A DNA stretch of 64,000 nt, from the NCBI RefSeq assembly GCF_022179545.1, contig NZ_AP025518.1:1736001-1800000 (forward strand), read 5' to 3'. This stretch comes from Mycolicibacterium fortuitum subsp. fortuitum (lineage in GTDB: Bacteria > Actinomycetota > Actinomycetes > Mycobacteriales > Mycobacteriaceae). This document shows, piece after piece, positions 34,067 to 43,135 of this stretch (positions are counted from its first letter, which is position 1; each line of letters opens with the position of its first letter). Position numbers and translations under genes: made by a program. The notes beneath the pieces were generated by a model. That model ran no database searches. It had not been told where the DNA came from and worked only from the letters and a program-made list of their open reading frames with translations.

Positions 34067-34935
34067 GCACCGACATGCTCGACGAAGGCCCGCGCGGCGG
34101 GACTGAGGGCGGGGCGATCCCGCCAGATGATTCCCAGCCGCCCGGGCGGCAGCTCGGGCACCGGTACGCCGGTCAACCGATCACTTTGCACCAGTGCCGA
34201 TTCCGGTACCAGGCCGACGCCGAGGCCCTGCTCGACCAGTGCCACCAACACGTCGGGATCGCTGGCCTCGAAGGCGATTCTGGCCCGAACCCGGGCCTGC
34301 TCGAGAGCGCGGTCGAGTTGCCAACGTAGGCCGGAACCTTCGGGCAAGGCGATCAACGGGTCAGCGGCCAACTCGTGCAGCGAGATCTCGCGGTGGTCGG
34401 CGAGCGCGGACGATGACGGCAGTATGGCGATCACCGCCTCCCTATGCAGTTCGCGAACCTGCATGCCGCGCGTTGTCGCATCGGTGAGGCTGGTGAACGC
34501 CACATCCAGTCGTCCGTCGGCGATGCGCTGAGTGAGAATGGATGCGGCGTCCTCGACCAGGGACAGGTCGACACCGGGATGCATGCGATGAAATGAGGCC
34601 AACAGCTGTGGAAGGTCGATGCTGCGCGGCGAGATCGAGGTGATGGTGCCGATGGCCACACGGCCGCGCAGCAGACCGGTGAGGCCGTCGACGGCGGCAC
34701 GTCCGGACGCAAGCGCCTCCATTGCCGCACGCACGTGGGGTAGGAGCGCCTCGCCGGCGGCGGTCAGCTTCGCTGCACGCGGGTGTCGCTCGAATAGTTG
34801 TTGCCCGACCTCACGTTCGAGAGCCTTGATGTGCGCGCTGACCCCGGATTGCGCGAGATGCAGGCGCAACCCAGCCGCGGTGAAGGTTCCCTCTTCTGCC
34901 ACCGCGACGAAGCACTGCAACTGGTGAAAGTCCAT
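34045..34935 (-). CDS. LysR-family transcriptional regulator
   Basis: 296 residues. The winged HTH at 1-60 (FHQLQCFVAVAEEGTFTAAG, then LAQSGVSAHIKALEREVG) is followed by a periplasmic-binding-protein-like effector domain (about 90-290). It begins 2 nt after the NTF2-like gene stop, so the two form an operon. Convergent with the UbiX gene, it could control the decarboxylase operon or the HpaB gene whose 267-nt spacer contains short inverted repeats, but no clear LysR box was found. Confidence 0.87.
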   Translation of the reverse strand: MDFHQLQCFVAVAEEGTFTAAGLRLHLAQSGVSAHIKALEREVGQQLFERHPRAAKLTAAGEALLPHVRAAMEALASGRAAVDGLTGLLRGRVAIGTITSISPRSIDLPQLLASFHRMHPGVDLSLVEDAASILTQRIADGRLDVAFTSLTDATTRGMQVRELHREAVIAILPSSSALADHREISLHELAADPLIALPEGSGLRWQLDRALEQARVRARIAFEASDPDVLVALVEQGLGVGLVPESALVQSDRLTGVPVPELPPGRLGIIWRDRPALSPAARAFVEHVGAYSVPAA

Positions 34936-34937
34936 GC

Positions 34938-35399
34938 TCAGCCAAACTTAGCGCCAGAATCCGCTTCCGGTGGCGCCTCGGACAACGGCGTCACCTGGTA
35001 GGACAGCAGGCGCCAACGCCCGTTCGTACGTCGCCATACCACCAGCATCGACCAGAACACACCGCCGCTGACCTTGTGGGCTACTGACGGTGAGGTGCCC
35101 GGGTCGTTACCATCCAGTTTTCCCTTCAGCGTCTGTTTACCCCAGCAGAGGGCAATATCGCCAAAAGTCTTGACCTGCAGGTCGAAGTACTCCATCTCGA
35201 GGTCACGTGAGTTCATCGTGGTCTGTATGTGCTCATCGGCTGTGATCAGCTGCCCGGGCAGTTCGGTGCCCAGGAATTCGGGGTCATGCAGATCCACCAG
35301 TGCCGCGTAGTCGCGGTTGACGATCGCCTCCTTCATCCTGGGGTACTGCGCGAGCACCTCCGCCACGGCTGCGGGGTCATTGACGAGGTATTGAACCAA
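34938..35399 (-). CDS. NTF2/SnoaL-like protein (TTG start)
   Basis: 153 residues of the NTF2-like superfamily, the cone-shaped fold that includes DUF4440/SnoaL proteins: RDYAALVDLHDPEFLG, then MEYFDLQVKTFGDIALCWGK and VFWSMLVVWRRTNGRWRLLS. Such proteins are often small hydrolases, isomerases or dioxygenase beta subunit relatives. A perfect AGGAG stands 8 nt before the TTG at 35399, which makes this start better than the upstream in-frame ATGs. It is upstream of and nearly contiguous with the LysR gene. Function unknown. Confidence 0.65.
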   Translation of the reverse strand: MVQYLVNDPAAVAEVLAQYPRMKEAIVNRDYAALVDLHDPEFLGTELPGQLITADEHIQTTMNSRDLEMEYFDLQVKTFGDIALCWGKQTLKGKLDGNDPGTSPSVAHKVSGGVFWSMLVVWRRTNGRWRLLSYQVTPLSEAPPEADSGAKFG

Positions 35400-35526
35400 C
35401 TTCTGATCTCCTGTGTTGTACCGCGAATTGGTGCGCGCTGATCGCATTTCTCGCATGCGTGGGGATGACTGCATCCAGTCGCGGGATGAGAAGTGAGAAA
35501 ATGAAAGGGATTACGCCCAGGTAGCG

Positions 35527-35541
35527 GTCGGTGACACCGAC
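35527..35541. promoter_or_regulatory. short perfect palindrome upstream of the NTF2-like/LysR operon
   Basis: GTCGGTGACACCGAC has 7-nt arms around a single A. It lies 128 nt before the NTF2-like start codon and could be an operator or part of a terminator for the dehydrogenase operon. Only the symmetry is seen. Confidence 0.3.
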
Positions 35542-35552
35542 TCAAGCCGTGC

Positions 35553-35571
35553 CGGGGGCATTAGGCCCCCG
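35553..35571 (-). terminator. possible terminator hairpin after the first dioxygenase operon
   Basis: CGGGGGC and GCCCCCG form a 7-bp GC stem around ATTAG, 17 nt past the dehydrogenase stop. No U-tract follows, which is not unusual in mycobacteria. Confidence 0.4.
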
Positions 35572-35587
35572 AGTCTACCAAAGCGAT

Positions 35588-36403
35588 TCAGGAGATCAGT
35601 TCGCCGCCAAGCGGAACCAGACCTCTGCTGTGCAGCCCACCGTCCGAATTGATCACGCAACCGGTGACCGACTTCGTGCGTTCCTTGCAGGCGAGGTACA
35701 CGTAGGCCCAGGCGTGGTCGGCGGGTTCGGACGCGACCTGCAGTGGGTTGGTGCGGCGAATCAGCGTCGGCAGGTCCGGCATGTCGGTCAGACGCTGTTG
35801 TCCGGTAGCTGTCGCCTCCAGCCCGCGCAGAGGCGTGACGGTGCCGCCTGGTGCTACCGCGTTGACCCGGATATCCGGTGCCAGCTCGAAGGACAGCTGC
35901 GCCAGCAGGCCGCGTACAGCGAACTTCGACCCGGTGTAGAGCGGTCCGCCACCTCCTGGCAGGTAGCCTGCGTTGGAGATGGTCAGGACGACATTGCCGT
36001 GCGCCTTCCTGAGTTCGGGCAACGCGGCTTTCACCGCCAGCAGCGTCCCTTTGACGTTCACGTCGAATATCTCGCCGAACGCCGCATCGAGGCTGTCCTC
36101 CTGCAGGCTTTCCAGTGATGCGAAGTAGTCGAAGACGCCCGCGACCGTGACGAGCACATCGACGCCACCGAACTCGCGCACCGTCTCTGCGACACATCGC
36201 TGGTGATCGCCATACCGTCGCACATCACCCTCGGTGGCCCACACGTTATGTTGAGCACGGAGTTCGGTGACCGCATCACCGTCGCGGTCGAGCACCGAAA
36301 CCCATGCGCCTTCGGCCACGAACCGGTCGACGACCGCCCGGCCGATTCCGGTGCCGCCGCCGGTGACCACCACTGTCTTTCCCGTCAGCCAGCCATCGGT
36401 CAT
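35588..36403 (-). CDS. SDR-family cis-dihydrodiol dehydrogenase-like oxidoreductase
   Basis: 271-residue classical SDR: TGGGTGIGRA cofactor loop, and catalytic S143, Y156 and K160 in the TGSK context. Resembles dehydrogenases that rearomatise arene cis-dihydrodiols to catechols with NAD+. As the last gene of the operon alpha-beta-small protein-SDR, it would oxidise the diol made by the adjacent Rieske dioxygenase. The VNAVAPGGTVTPLRG segment and the INSDGGLHSRG end are typical of the BphB/HcaB group. Its ATG overlaps the preceding stop (ATGA). Confidence 0.82.
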   Translation of the reverse strand: MTDGWLTGKTVVVTGGGTGIGRAVVDRFVAEGAWVSVLDRDGDAVTELRAQHNVWATEGDVRRYGDHQRCVAETVREFGGVDVLVTVAGVFDYFASLESLQEDSLDAAFGEIFDVNVKGTLLAVKAALPELRKAHGNVVLTISNAGYLPGGGGPLYTGSKFAVRGLLAQLSFELAPDIRVNAVAPGGTVTPLRGLEATATGQQRLTDMPDLPTLIRRTNPLQVASEPADHAWAYVYLACKERTKSVTGCVINSDGGLHSRGLVPLGGELIS

Positions 36404-36657
36404 AGCGATGTCCGATCGTCAGATGTGAGGAAATCCGGCTCCTCGACCCCTAATTCGCGCTGGCACGGGCCGATCGACCCCTCCAGCATCCGGGTGAAGG
36501 TATCGGTGGTCTGCCAGGTCAGCGCCTCCAGCTCGACCGGGTCCAGCCGGATGGTGGTACCGCGGCGGGGCGACGAGATCTGCAGGCGCTCCCCGTTGCC
36601 GGTACTGACGATCTCCAGGACGACGTCGGCGAACTCGTTGCTCAAACGCATCGTCAC
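36400..36657 (-). CDS. small protein of unknown function between dioxygenase beta subunit and dehydrogenase
   Basis: 85 residues, acidic, beginning VTMRLSNEFADVV and ending in EEPDFLTSDDRTSL. It contains a basic patch (SSPRRGTTIRLD) and a single Cys. Coupled at both ends: its GTG overlaps the beta subunit stop (GTGA), and its own TGA overlaps the dehydrogenase ATG (ATGA). No Rieske or ferredoxin motif is present, so it is not the missing electron carrier. Strict coupling argues for a real protein, perhaps an assembly or regulatory subunit of the dioxygenase. Confidence 0.6.
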   Translation of the reverse strand: MTMRLSNEFADVVLEIVSTGNGERLQISSPRRGTTIRLDPVELEALTWQTTDTFTRMLEGSIGPCQRELGVEEPDFLTSDDRTSL

Positions 36658-37178
36658 AAGAAGATCCCCAGGTTCGCCGTCAACAAGGTGGTGTGGGCCA
36701 GGTGAACTGTGCGCCGGGCCAGGCGCCAACCGTCGGCGGTTTCGCGCAGCACATCGAAACGCTCGCCGACCAGGATGTCGTAGTCAGCGAGATCTCCCTG
36801 TGCCCGGTAGCAGAGGAAATTGCTGCGCACCTTGTACTCGTCGTCGCACAGTGGGTCGACTCGCACATTGGTGATGAGACGCTGAGTGCGCGACGGCGGA
36901 TCCTCGGCATAGGCGTGCTCGGTGTAGAGCCGCGCAACTCGCATCTTCATCGACGCGAGAGTGTCCTTCATGTGGAATCCGGTCGGGGAGAATTCCAGGT
37001 TGCGAGCCTCCGGACCTCTGGTCACCCGAATGGGCATCAGGTACTCGAGATCGTCGGCGAGGCCGCTGAGCCACAGGTCAAACTCGTGGTGGTCCAGCCG
37101 TTCGGCCTCCAGGTACAGAAACCGGGCACATTCGGCGGTGACATCGCGGGTCAGGCCGACCGGGGCATCGATGGTCAC
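36654..37178 (-). CDS. aromatic ring-hydroxylating dioxygenase beta subunit (first system)
   Basis: 174-residue NTF2-fold beta subunit: the ECARFLYLEAERLDHHEFDLW start, MKDTLASMKMRVARLYTEHAYAEDPPSRTQRLITNV core, and the C-terminal VGERFDVLRETADGWRLARR segment are typical. It stabilises the alpha3beta3 oxygenase. The GTG at 37178 overlaps the alpha stop (GTGA); the open frame upstream of it is not homologous. Its partner is the alpha subunit at 37175. Confidence 0.88.
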   Translation of the reverse strand: MTIDAPVGLTRDVTAECARFLYLEAERLDHHEFDLWLSGLADDLEYLMPIRVTRGPEARNLEFSPTGFHMKDTLASMKMRVARLYTEHAYAEDPPSRTQRLITNVRVDPLCDDEYKVRSNFLCYRAQGDLADYDILVGERFDVLRETADGWRLARRTVHLAHTTLLTANLGIFL

Positions 37179-38587
37179 GAGCGTGCTCCCTTCTCGGTCA
37201 GTTCTTCTGCGGCAGGTGTCATCTCGCGAAGCCAGCGACGGTAGAACGCACGCTGCGGTGCCTCGCCGAGCGCGGTGGTCGTGGCGATACCGGGGTACTG
37301 CCAGTCCGTGTCCTCGGCATAGTCGCTCATCCCGTCCAGACCGAGCTGGAAATTGAAGCGCATCCCGCACTTCCGGGCGAACACCGATTTCCCGGCCTGC
37401 GGTGCGCCGCCCCACACCACGGTGTCATCCTGCTCGAGGATGCCGGCCGGGCCGTGCATGCTCAGTCCGGCGATGTAGGCGTCCTCGTTCAACCCGGCGG
37501 GTGCGGACTTCCAGCCGAGGGTCCAGTTCCAGTTGACGATGCCATCAGGCCCGACCGGCTGCCATTGGCGTAGGTGGGTGAACACCATGGGTGGCGCATC
37601 TGGATGCGGTGCCGCGGGCACGCGGACCAGACCGAAGTTCGGGAAGATGAGGAACGTTGTGGCCGAGTGGTTTTCGACGAAATGGCGCTGCAAGGGCGTC
37701 AACCGCTCCAGCTGGAAGGTCTCGGCGACCTCCGGCGGGTATCCGGATGTGTGCCACGGCGGGGGAAGGAAGCCGTTGTTGACGATCATGCCGTGGCCGT
37801 GCTCGAAGTACACATGCCGGGACACGCCCTGCGGGCCCGCGCCTCCGGTCTCGATCCGGGGGAACATGCCGACGTCCTCGGCAGAGCGGTGTAGTGAGGG
37901 CACGTGGTAGGCGTCGGCCATGAAATTCTCCGCGCCAGACTTCCAGTTGGCGGGCACCCGCCAGCGGTGCGGTTCACCGATGGTCGTCATTCCCGAGTCG
38001 TTCAGGCCGAGCAGAACGTCCAAATACCAACGCATATCACCGAGGTACTCGTCGAGCGTGGGAGCGTCGGGATCGAGCGCGGCGAACACCAGGCCGTGCA
38101 CCGAATCCACGTGCGGGGCCGCGGCGAGGCCCCAGCTGCCGGCATCGAGCTTCTTGTATGCCTTCTTCCGGTAGGGCGCCCCACTCCATTCGCCCGTATT
38201 CTTGAAAACCCATGAGTGATAAGGGCATCGGAAATGGGAACTGTTTCCCTTCTCTACTCGGCACACTGTGCTGCCTCGGTGCGTGCACTTGTTGAACAGG
38301 ACATGGATCAGGCCATCCTCGTCGCGCACGACGATGAACTGGTCCTGTCCGATGTAGCGGAGCACGTAGTCGCCCGGTTCGGGGATCTCCGATTCATGCG
38401 CGACAAAACACCAGCAGCGCGCGAAAATACGTGTCATTTCCCGCTCGTAGAGCTCAGGGTCATTGAAGATACGTGGCGATATCACGCCGCCGGCGAGGTC
38501 GGAAGCGGCGGTACGGAGAAACTCCGATATCGGGTCCATTGATGCGGGCCGAACCGCCGAATCGCCATTGCGTAACTGCTCGATCAA
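37175..38587 (-). CDS. Rieske aromatic ring-hydroxylating dioxygenase alpha subunit (first system)
   Basis: 470-residue oxygenase alpha subunit that inserts O2 into an aromatic ring to form a cis-dihydrodiol. Rieske [2Fe-2S] ligands C101, H103, C121 and H124 (CTHRG...CPYH). The mononuclear iron site shows D225, H228 and H233 in ENFMADAYHVPSLH, with a third acidic ligand likely in the EQDD segment. The start is a TTG at 38587 with AAGGAG 8 nt upstream. First gene of the operon alpha, beta, small protein, SDR; no ferredoxin or reductase is in this operon, so it probably shares those at 49206 and 50462. Substrate unknown. Confidence 0.9.
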   Translation of the reverse strand: MIEQLRNGDSAVRPASMDPISEFLRTAASDLAGGVISPRIFNDPELYEREMTRIFARCWCFVAHESEIPEPGDYVLRYIGQDQFIVVRDEDGLIHVLFNKCTHRGSTVCRVEKGNSSHFRCPYHSWVFKNTGEWSGAPYRKKAYKKLDAGSWGLAAAPHVDSVHGLVFAALDPDAPTLDEYLGDMRWYLDVLLGLNDSGMTTIGEPHRWRVPANWKSGAENFMADAYHVPSLHRSAEDVGMFPRIETGGAGPQGVSRHVYFEHGHGMIVNNGFLPPPWHTSGYPPEVAETFQLERLTPLQRHFVENHSATTFLIFPNFGLVRVPAAPHPDAPPMVFTHLRQWQPVGPDGIVNWNWTLGWKSAPAGLNEDAYIAGLSMHGPAGILEQDDTVVWGGAPQAGKSVFARKCGMRFNFQLGLDGMSDYAEDTDWQYPGIATTTALGEAPQRAFYRRWLREMTPAAEELTEKGARS

Positions 38588-38797
38588 TGTTGGTTCTCCT
38601 TGAGTGGGGACGGTTGTCGACGAATGCCGGGTAACCTACGAGCGCAACGGCAGCGGCCCCAAGTGGTGTGGTCCGGACCGTGGAACATCGTCGGAATTTT
38701 CCGAATCTCCGTTTGCCAGCTTCGATTCGCGTCGCGAAGTGCGCATTGTTGGCTATGGTTTTCAACCGAATGCACCACCTATGTACGAGGTCAGTCC

Positions 38798-41113
38798 ATG
38801 GACAACACGCCGCCTTCGGGGCCGCGCCACCTGCTGCCCGCCGACCTGACGAGCCTCGTCGGGCGCCGGGCCGAGGCGGCCGAGGTGCGCCGGCTGCTGG
38901 GGTCCTCGCGGTTGGTCACGTTGATCGGAATCGGTGGGGTCGGGAAAACCCGTCTGGCCACGCAGGTGGCCCGCAAGTCGCAGCGGGCCTTCGCCGACGG
39001 GGTGGCCTTGGCGGAGCTCGCCGGCGTCACCGATCCCGGGCTGGTCCCGCTTGCGGTCGCGGAGTCGCTGGGCCTCGCGGTGCGACACCAGGATGTCGTA
39101 TGGGCGCTCACCGAGTATCTGCGGGCGCGCGATCTGCTGCTGATTCTCGATAACTGCGAGCACCTCCTCGACCAGTGCGCGGTGCTCGCGCGAAATTTGC
39201 TGTCGGCCTGCCCGACGCTGCGCATCCTGGTCACCAGCCGCGAAGCGCTGCGGGTCAGCGGGGAGCATGTCTTCCTCGTTCCGCCGCTCGCCGTCCACCG
39301 CAGCGAGGGCGATCGGGACACCGCTCCGACCGAGGCGGTCCAGTTGTTCGGCGAGCGTGCGGTCGCGGTGGACCCGGACTTCCGGATCACCGCCGAGAAC
39401 TCCTCGGACATCGTGGAACTGTGTTCCCGTCTGGACGGCTTGCCGCTGGCGATCGAACTGGCCGCGGTTCGGATGCGCGCGCTCACGCCGGCGGCGTTGC
39501 TCGACCGGCTCGACCATCGTCACGATCTTCTCAACGTCGGCGACCGCTCGGCCGCGCCACGGCACCACTCGTTGCGAGCCGCGCTGGAATGGAGCTACGA
39601 GCTGTGCTCCGAACCGGAACGGCGGTTGTGGGAACGCCTTTCGGTGTTCTCTGGATGGATCATGCTGAGCGCCGCGGAGTGCATCTGTAGTGACGACGTG
39701 CTTCCGCGAGAGGATATCGCCGGGCACTTGTCCGCACTGGTCGACAAGTCGATCGTGGCGCGCCACATCGCCGAGGGGCACCAGGGCTACCGGTTGCTGG
39801 AGACCGTCGCCGAGTACGGCAGGGAGCAACTGCGCTGCCGTGGTGAAGAAGCGGCCGTGCGCGGGAGGTACCGCGCCTACTATTGCCGGCTGGCACACGA
39901 ATTCGAGAGCCACTGGTTCGGACCCGACCAGCTCGACCTGGTCGGGCGGATGAGGAACGAACAGGTCAATGTCCGGGCCGTCCTCGGCGCGGTGCTCGAT
40001 GATCCGGATGGCGGACGGGCCGCGTTGCAGATGGCGGCAGACCTGTTCTGGTACTGGCTGGGTTGTGGCCAGCTTCGCGAAGGCAGGCACTGGCTGGACC
40101 GTGCGCTGGCAGCCGATGCCTCGCCGAGCTCCGAGCGAGCGGCCGCGCTGTGGGCGAACGGGTACATCGCGATCGCGGAGGGCAAGACCGTGGTTGCGCT
40201 GCAGATGCTGCGGGAGAGCCAGTCGCTTGCCGAATCCCTGGGCGACACGGCCAATCTGGCGCACGCCACGCATTTCAGGGGAGTGGCCGAACACAATCTC
40301 GGCAACACCACACTGGGCACCGAGCTGATCCGGGAAGGTTCGGTGCTGGAAGAAGCAGGGGGGCCGAGCCTGCACCACGTGCTCGCTCAGGAGCAGGTCG
40401 GCTGGCTGCACTGCCGGCGCCGCGACCCGCAACAGGCGGTGGAGGTGCTCGGCCGATGTTTGGCGGAATGCGATCTGCGGGACGAACGCTGGCTTCGGTC
40501 ATGGATTTTGACGTTCTTGGGCCTGGCCAACTGGATGTTGGGCGAGTTGGATCTTGCGCAACGGCAACTGCGGGAGGCGTTGGCCGGCAAGACCCGCTTC
40601 CACGACTCCCTGGGCACTGCCGTGGTCATCGAACTGAGCGCATGGCTGGCCGCCAGACAAGATCAACCGCGCCGAGCGGCGCGGCTGCTCGGCGCGGCGC
40701 AACGCGCATGGGAACCCATCGGCAACTATCCCGGCGGGTTCGAACTGCCGAACTGGAATGACGAGATTTCAGCGGAGTTGCGGGCCGCGATGGGCGACAA
40801 TGAGTTCGAGGCGCTGCTGGCCGAAGGTCGCGCGATGAGCGTCGACAAGGCCGTCGGTGAGGCCATGGGCGATCCTGAGCCGGCACCTGCCGCGCCTGCT
40901 CGGCCGGACCGGCCTCTGGCGATTCTGAGCCGCCGGGAGGCCGAGGTGGCGGGCATGGTGGCCGAAGGCATGACCAACAAGCAGATCGCTCAGGCGCTCG
41001 TGTTGTCGCTGCGCACTGTCGAGAGTCATGTCGAGCACATCTTTGCCAAACTCGGGGTGCGGTCCCGGACCCAGGTCGCGGTGCTCTACGCGGCCGGCCA
41101 GCCGCCGCGCTGA
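38798..41113 (+). CDS. LuxR-type transcriptional regulator with NB-ARC-like ATPase and TPR region
   Basis: 771 residues. N-terminal ATPase with Walker A GIGGVGKT (44-51), Walker B LLLILDNCEHLL (about 109-120) and the SREAL sensor motif. A helical tetratricopeptide-like middle spans about 350-680. A C-terminal LuxR HTH begins LSRREAEVAGMVAEGMTNKQ and ends AKLGVRSRTQVAVL. The ATG at 38798 follows GAGG at 7 nt; longer frames upstream are not similar. Divergent from the first dioxygenase operon, sharing a 210-nt spacer, so it probably activates it and perhaps the rest of the island. It converges with the nitrilase gene, 3 nt apart. Confidence 0.87.
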   Translation: MDNTPPSGPRHLLPADLTSLVGRRAEAAEVRRLLGSSRLVTLIGIGGVGKTRLATQVARKSQRAFADGVALAELAGVTDPGLVPLAVAESLGLAVRHQDVVWALTEYLRARDLLLILDNCEHLLDQCAVLARNLLSACPTLRILVTSREALRVSGEHVFLVPPLAVHRSEGDRDTAPTEAVQLFGERAVAVDPDFRITAENSSDIVELCSRLDGLPLAIELAAVRMRALTPAALLDRLDHRHDLLNVGDRSAAPRHHSLRAALEWSYELCSEPERRLWERLSVFSGWIMLSAAECICSDDVLPREDIAGHLSALVDKSIVARHIAEGHQGYRLLETVAEYGREQLRCRGEEAAVRGRYRAYYCRLAHEFESHWFGPDQLDLVGRMRNEQVNVRAVLGAVLDDPDGGRAALQMAADLFWYWLGCGQLREGRHWLDRALAADASPSSERAAALWANGYIAIAEGKTVVALQMLRESQSLAESLGDTANLAHATHFRGVAEHNLGNTTLGTELIREGSVLEEAGGPSLHHVLAQEQVGWLHCRRRDPQQAVEVLGRCLAECDLRDERWLRSWILTFLGLANWMLGELDLAQRQLREALAGKTRFHDSLGTAVVIELSAWLAARQDQPRRAARLLGAAQRAWEPIGNYPGGFELPNWNDEISAELRAAMGDNEFEALLAEGRAMSVDKAVGEAMGDPEPAPAAPARPDRPLAILSRREAEVAGMVAEGMTNKQIAQALVLSLRTVESHVEHIFAKLGVRSRTQVAVLYAAGQPPR

Positions 41114-41116
41114 GCC

Positions 41117-41923
41117 TCAGAACTCCGTTCGATTGGTGAGCACACCGGTGATACCGCGGGTGTGTATCGCAGCCGCGGGGTCCACATCGGCGAAGATCAG
41201 CCCCGGCGCCGCGGCCAGGGCGGCTGTCACCCGGCCCAGCGGGTCGGCGATCAACGAGCAACCGACGCCGGTCGGGGCTGCCGAATCTACCTGCACGTCT
41301 GAGGCTTTCGGGTCGGCCTGATCGCAGCCGACGATCCACGATCCCGAATCGAGGGCGCGGGCGCGCACCAGTACATCCCACTGCTCGGCCTTGCCCGGAC
41401 CCGCCCCCCATGACGCGGGCAGCAGTATCGCCGTGGCGCCTGCGATGGCCAGCTGCTGAAAGAGTGCAGGAAAGCGGACGTCGTAACACGTGGCGACACC
41501 GAGCACCACGTCGTCGACCGTGACGGTCACCGGCTCGGTTCCCGGTGCGACCGTATCCGATTCGCGGTAGCCGAACGCGTCGTACAGATGGATCTTGTGG
41601 TATCCGATGTGGTGTCCGAGCCCGCTGAGCAGCACGGTGTTTCGCACGCGGTTGCCGTCGGGGGTGAACATGCCGGCCGCGATGAGGACCGAGTGCACAT
41701 CGGCGAGCTCGGCGACAGCGGTGGCCCACGGACCGTCGACGGACTGGGCCACCGCGGCGAGTGGGGTACCGAAGTGCGCCATGGTGGCCTCGGGAAACAC
41801 GACGACCCGCGCACCGACATCGGCGGCGCGCCGCACCCAGGATTCCATGATGGCGAGGTTGACGGCGGGGTCGGCCACCGAGGTGATCTGGCATGCCGCG
41901 ATACGAAGCGGGGTGGCGGTCAT
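41117..41923 (-). CDS. carbon-nitrogen hydrolase (nitrilase superfamily)
   Basis: 268-residue nitrilase-fold amidohydrolase with the Glu-Lys-Cys triad: E45 in VFPEATMAHFG, K110 in GYHKIHLYD, C146 in GVATCYDVRFP. It would hydrolyse an amide, carbamoyl or nitrile group, with release of ammonia in most family members. The LIADPLGRV and GLIFADVD segments are typical. The ATG at 41923 overlaps the stop of the old yellow enzyme gene (ATGA), so the two act together. It is the last gene of the IclR-DUF2848-OYE-nitrilase operon. Exact substrate unknown. Confidence 0.85.
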   Translation of the reverse strand: MTATPLRIAACQITSVADPAVNLAIMESWVRRAADVGARVVVFPEATMAHFGTPLAAVAQSVDGPWATAVAELADVHSVLIAAGMFTPDGNRVRNTVLLSGLGHHIGYHKIHLYDAFGYRESDTVAPGTEPVTVTVDDVVLGVATCYDVRFPALFQQLAIAGATAILLPASWGAGPGKAEQWDVLVRARALDSGSWIVGCDQADPKASDVQVDSAAPTGVGCSLIADPLGRVTAALAAAPGLIFADVDPAAAIHTRGITGVLTNRTEF

Positions 41924-43083
41924 GTTCGGTCTTCTCCTTCGATACGCGGGATCCACCCCGGTCGGCTCAACAGGTACTTCACCATCTGCCCTGGGATCGT
42001 CAGCGCGGTCTCGATGTCATGGCGATCGGCCGGCAGATGCGTCCGAACGCTCTGGTGTTGACCAGCTTTCATCTTGTCGACCCATTCCGGGTCGATCAGG
42101 GCGGCGCGGCCGACCGCGACGAGATCGGCACCGGCGCCGAGCGCCTCGGTAGCGTCGTCGAGCCCTCGGATTCCACCGCTGGCCACGACGGCACTGCGGC
42201 CCGCGACCGCGGTGGCGATCGCGGCGATCGGATTGCGGGACTCGACGGCTTCGCGACTCTTGGTCCAGTCACGATCTTCTGGTTGTGGCGAGTTCTTGCG
42301 GAAGTCGTCCATGGAGATGTGGACATAGTCGACCCCGGTCTCGGCGAGTTGGTCGCAGAGCAGTGCCGAGTCGTCGAGGGTGTAGCCGCCGGCCTCGGAC
42401 TCGAACGGTGTTACCCGGAATCCGACTGTCACAGCGGGGCCGACCGCTGACCGTACCGCTTCGGCGACCGCGAGTGGGAAGCGTGCCCGTCGGGCCGCAT
42501 CACCGCCCCACTCGTCGTCGCGTCGATTGGCTCGCGGCGAGAAGAACTGGTGGATCAGATAGTGGTTGGCCCCGTGTATCTCGATGCCGTCGAACCCGGC
42601 TTGCACACCGAGCGCGGCGGCCCTCCCGAATGCCGTTATGAGGTCATCGATCTCGCCGCTCTGTAGTTCGCGGGGAGTGCGCGCATCGGGACGCGCGGAC
42701 GGAATCGGCGACGGCCCGCGGATCCCGCTGGGGCCGACCAGGCCTGGCAGCGCGATCCGCCCGCCGTCGTAGAGCTGCAGCAGGGTCAGCGCACCGCCGC
42801 GGCCGATCGCTTGCGCGACGGCCCGAAGGCTTTCCAGGTGATCATCGGTCGAAGCCCCGATGCCCTCCCAGGACCGGCCGTCCTCGTGGACATATGCGCA
42901 CGACGTCACGGCGGCGCCGAACTCGGTGGCTCCGCGGCGGCCCAGGTACCGCAACTCGTCGTCGGTCACGCGTCCCTGCGGGTCCGACGAGTTGGTGGTC
43001 ATCGGCGCGAGCATGAATCGGTTTCGCAGGGTTGCCCCGGACGTAAAGCGTAGTGGCGACCAGGGATCGGTGATCGTGCGCAT
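41920..43083 (-). CDS. old yellow enzyme family NAD(P)H:flavin oxidoreductase
   Basis: 387-residue FMN-containing TIM barrel. FMN-binding segments FMLAPMTTNSS and LTLLQLYDGGR, the active-site His/Asn pair in IEIHGANHYLIHQFFSPRANRRDDEWGG, and the phosphate-binding VVASGGIRGLDDA. OYE enzymes reduce activated C=C bonds; the subgroup with HGANHYLIHQF includes 2,4-dienoyl-type reductases, but the iron-sulfur domain is absent. The ATG at 43083 has AAGGAG 5 nt upstream. Coupled by ATGA to the nitrilase gene and preceded by DUF2848. It may reduce a ring or side chain before hydrolysis. Confidence 0.87.
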   Translation of the reverse strand: MRTITDPWSPLRFTSGATLRNRFMLAPMTTNSSDPQGRVTDDELRYLGRRGATEFGAAVTSCAYVHEDGRSWEGIGASTDDHLESLRAVAQAIGRGGALTLLQLYDGGRIALPGLVGPSGIRGPSPIPSARPDARTPRELQSGEIDDLITAFGRAAALGVQAGFDGIEIHGANHYLIHQFFSPRANRRDDEWGGDAARRARFPLAVAEAVRSAVGPAVTVGFRVTPFESEAGGYTLDDSALLCDQLAETGVDYVHISMDDFRKNSPQPEDRDWTKSREAVESRNPIAAIATAVAGRSAVVASGGIRGLDDATEALGAGADLVAVGRAALIDPEWVDKMKAGQHQSVRTHLPADRHDIETALTIPGQMVKYLLSRPGWIPRIEGEDRT

Positions 43084-43135
43084 GGCGGCTCCTTGTGGCA
43101 CGGCTGCTGGAAAGCGTCGGACAGTCACGGTCTCC

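Noticed and set aside
36660..37415. N-terminal extension of the first dioxygenase beta subunit up to 37415
   Set aside because: Residues before the GTG at 37178 are antisense-like Arg-rich sequence overlapping the alpha gene and are not similar to beta subunits.
38762..40432. Long minus-strand open frame across the LuxR-type regulator
   Set aside because: Shadow of the regulator's coding strand with no recognisable domain.
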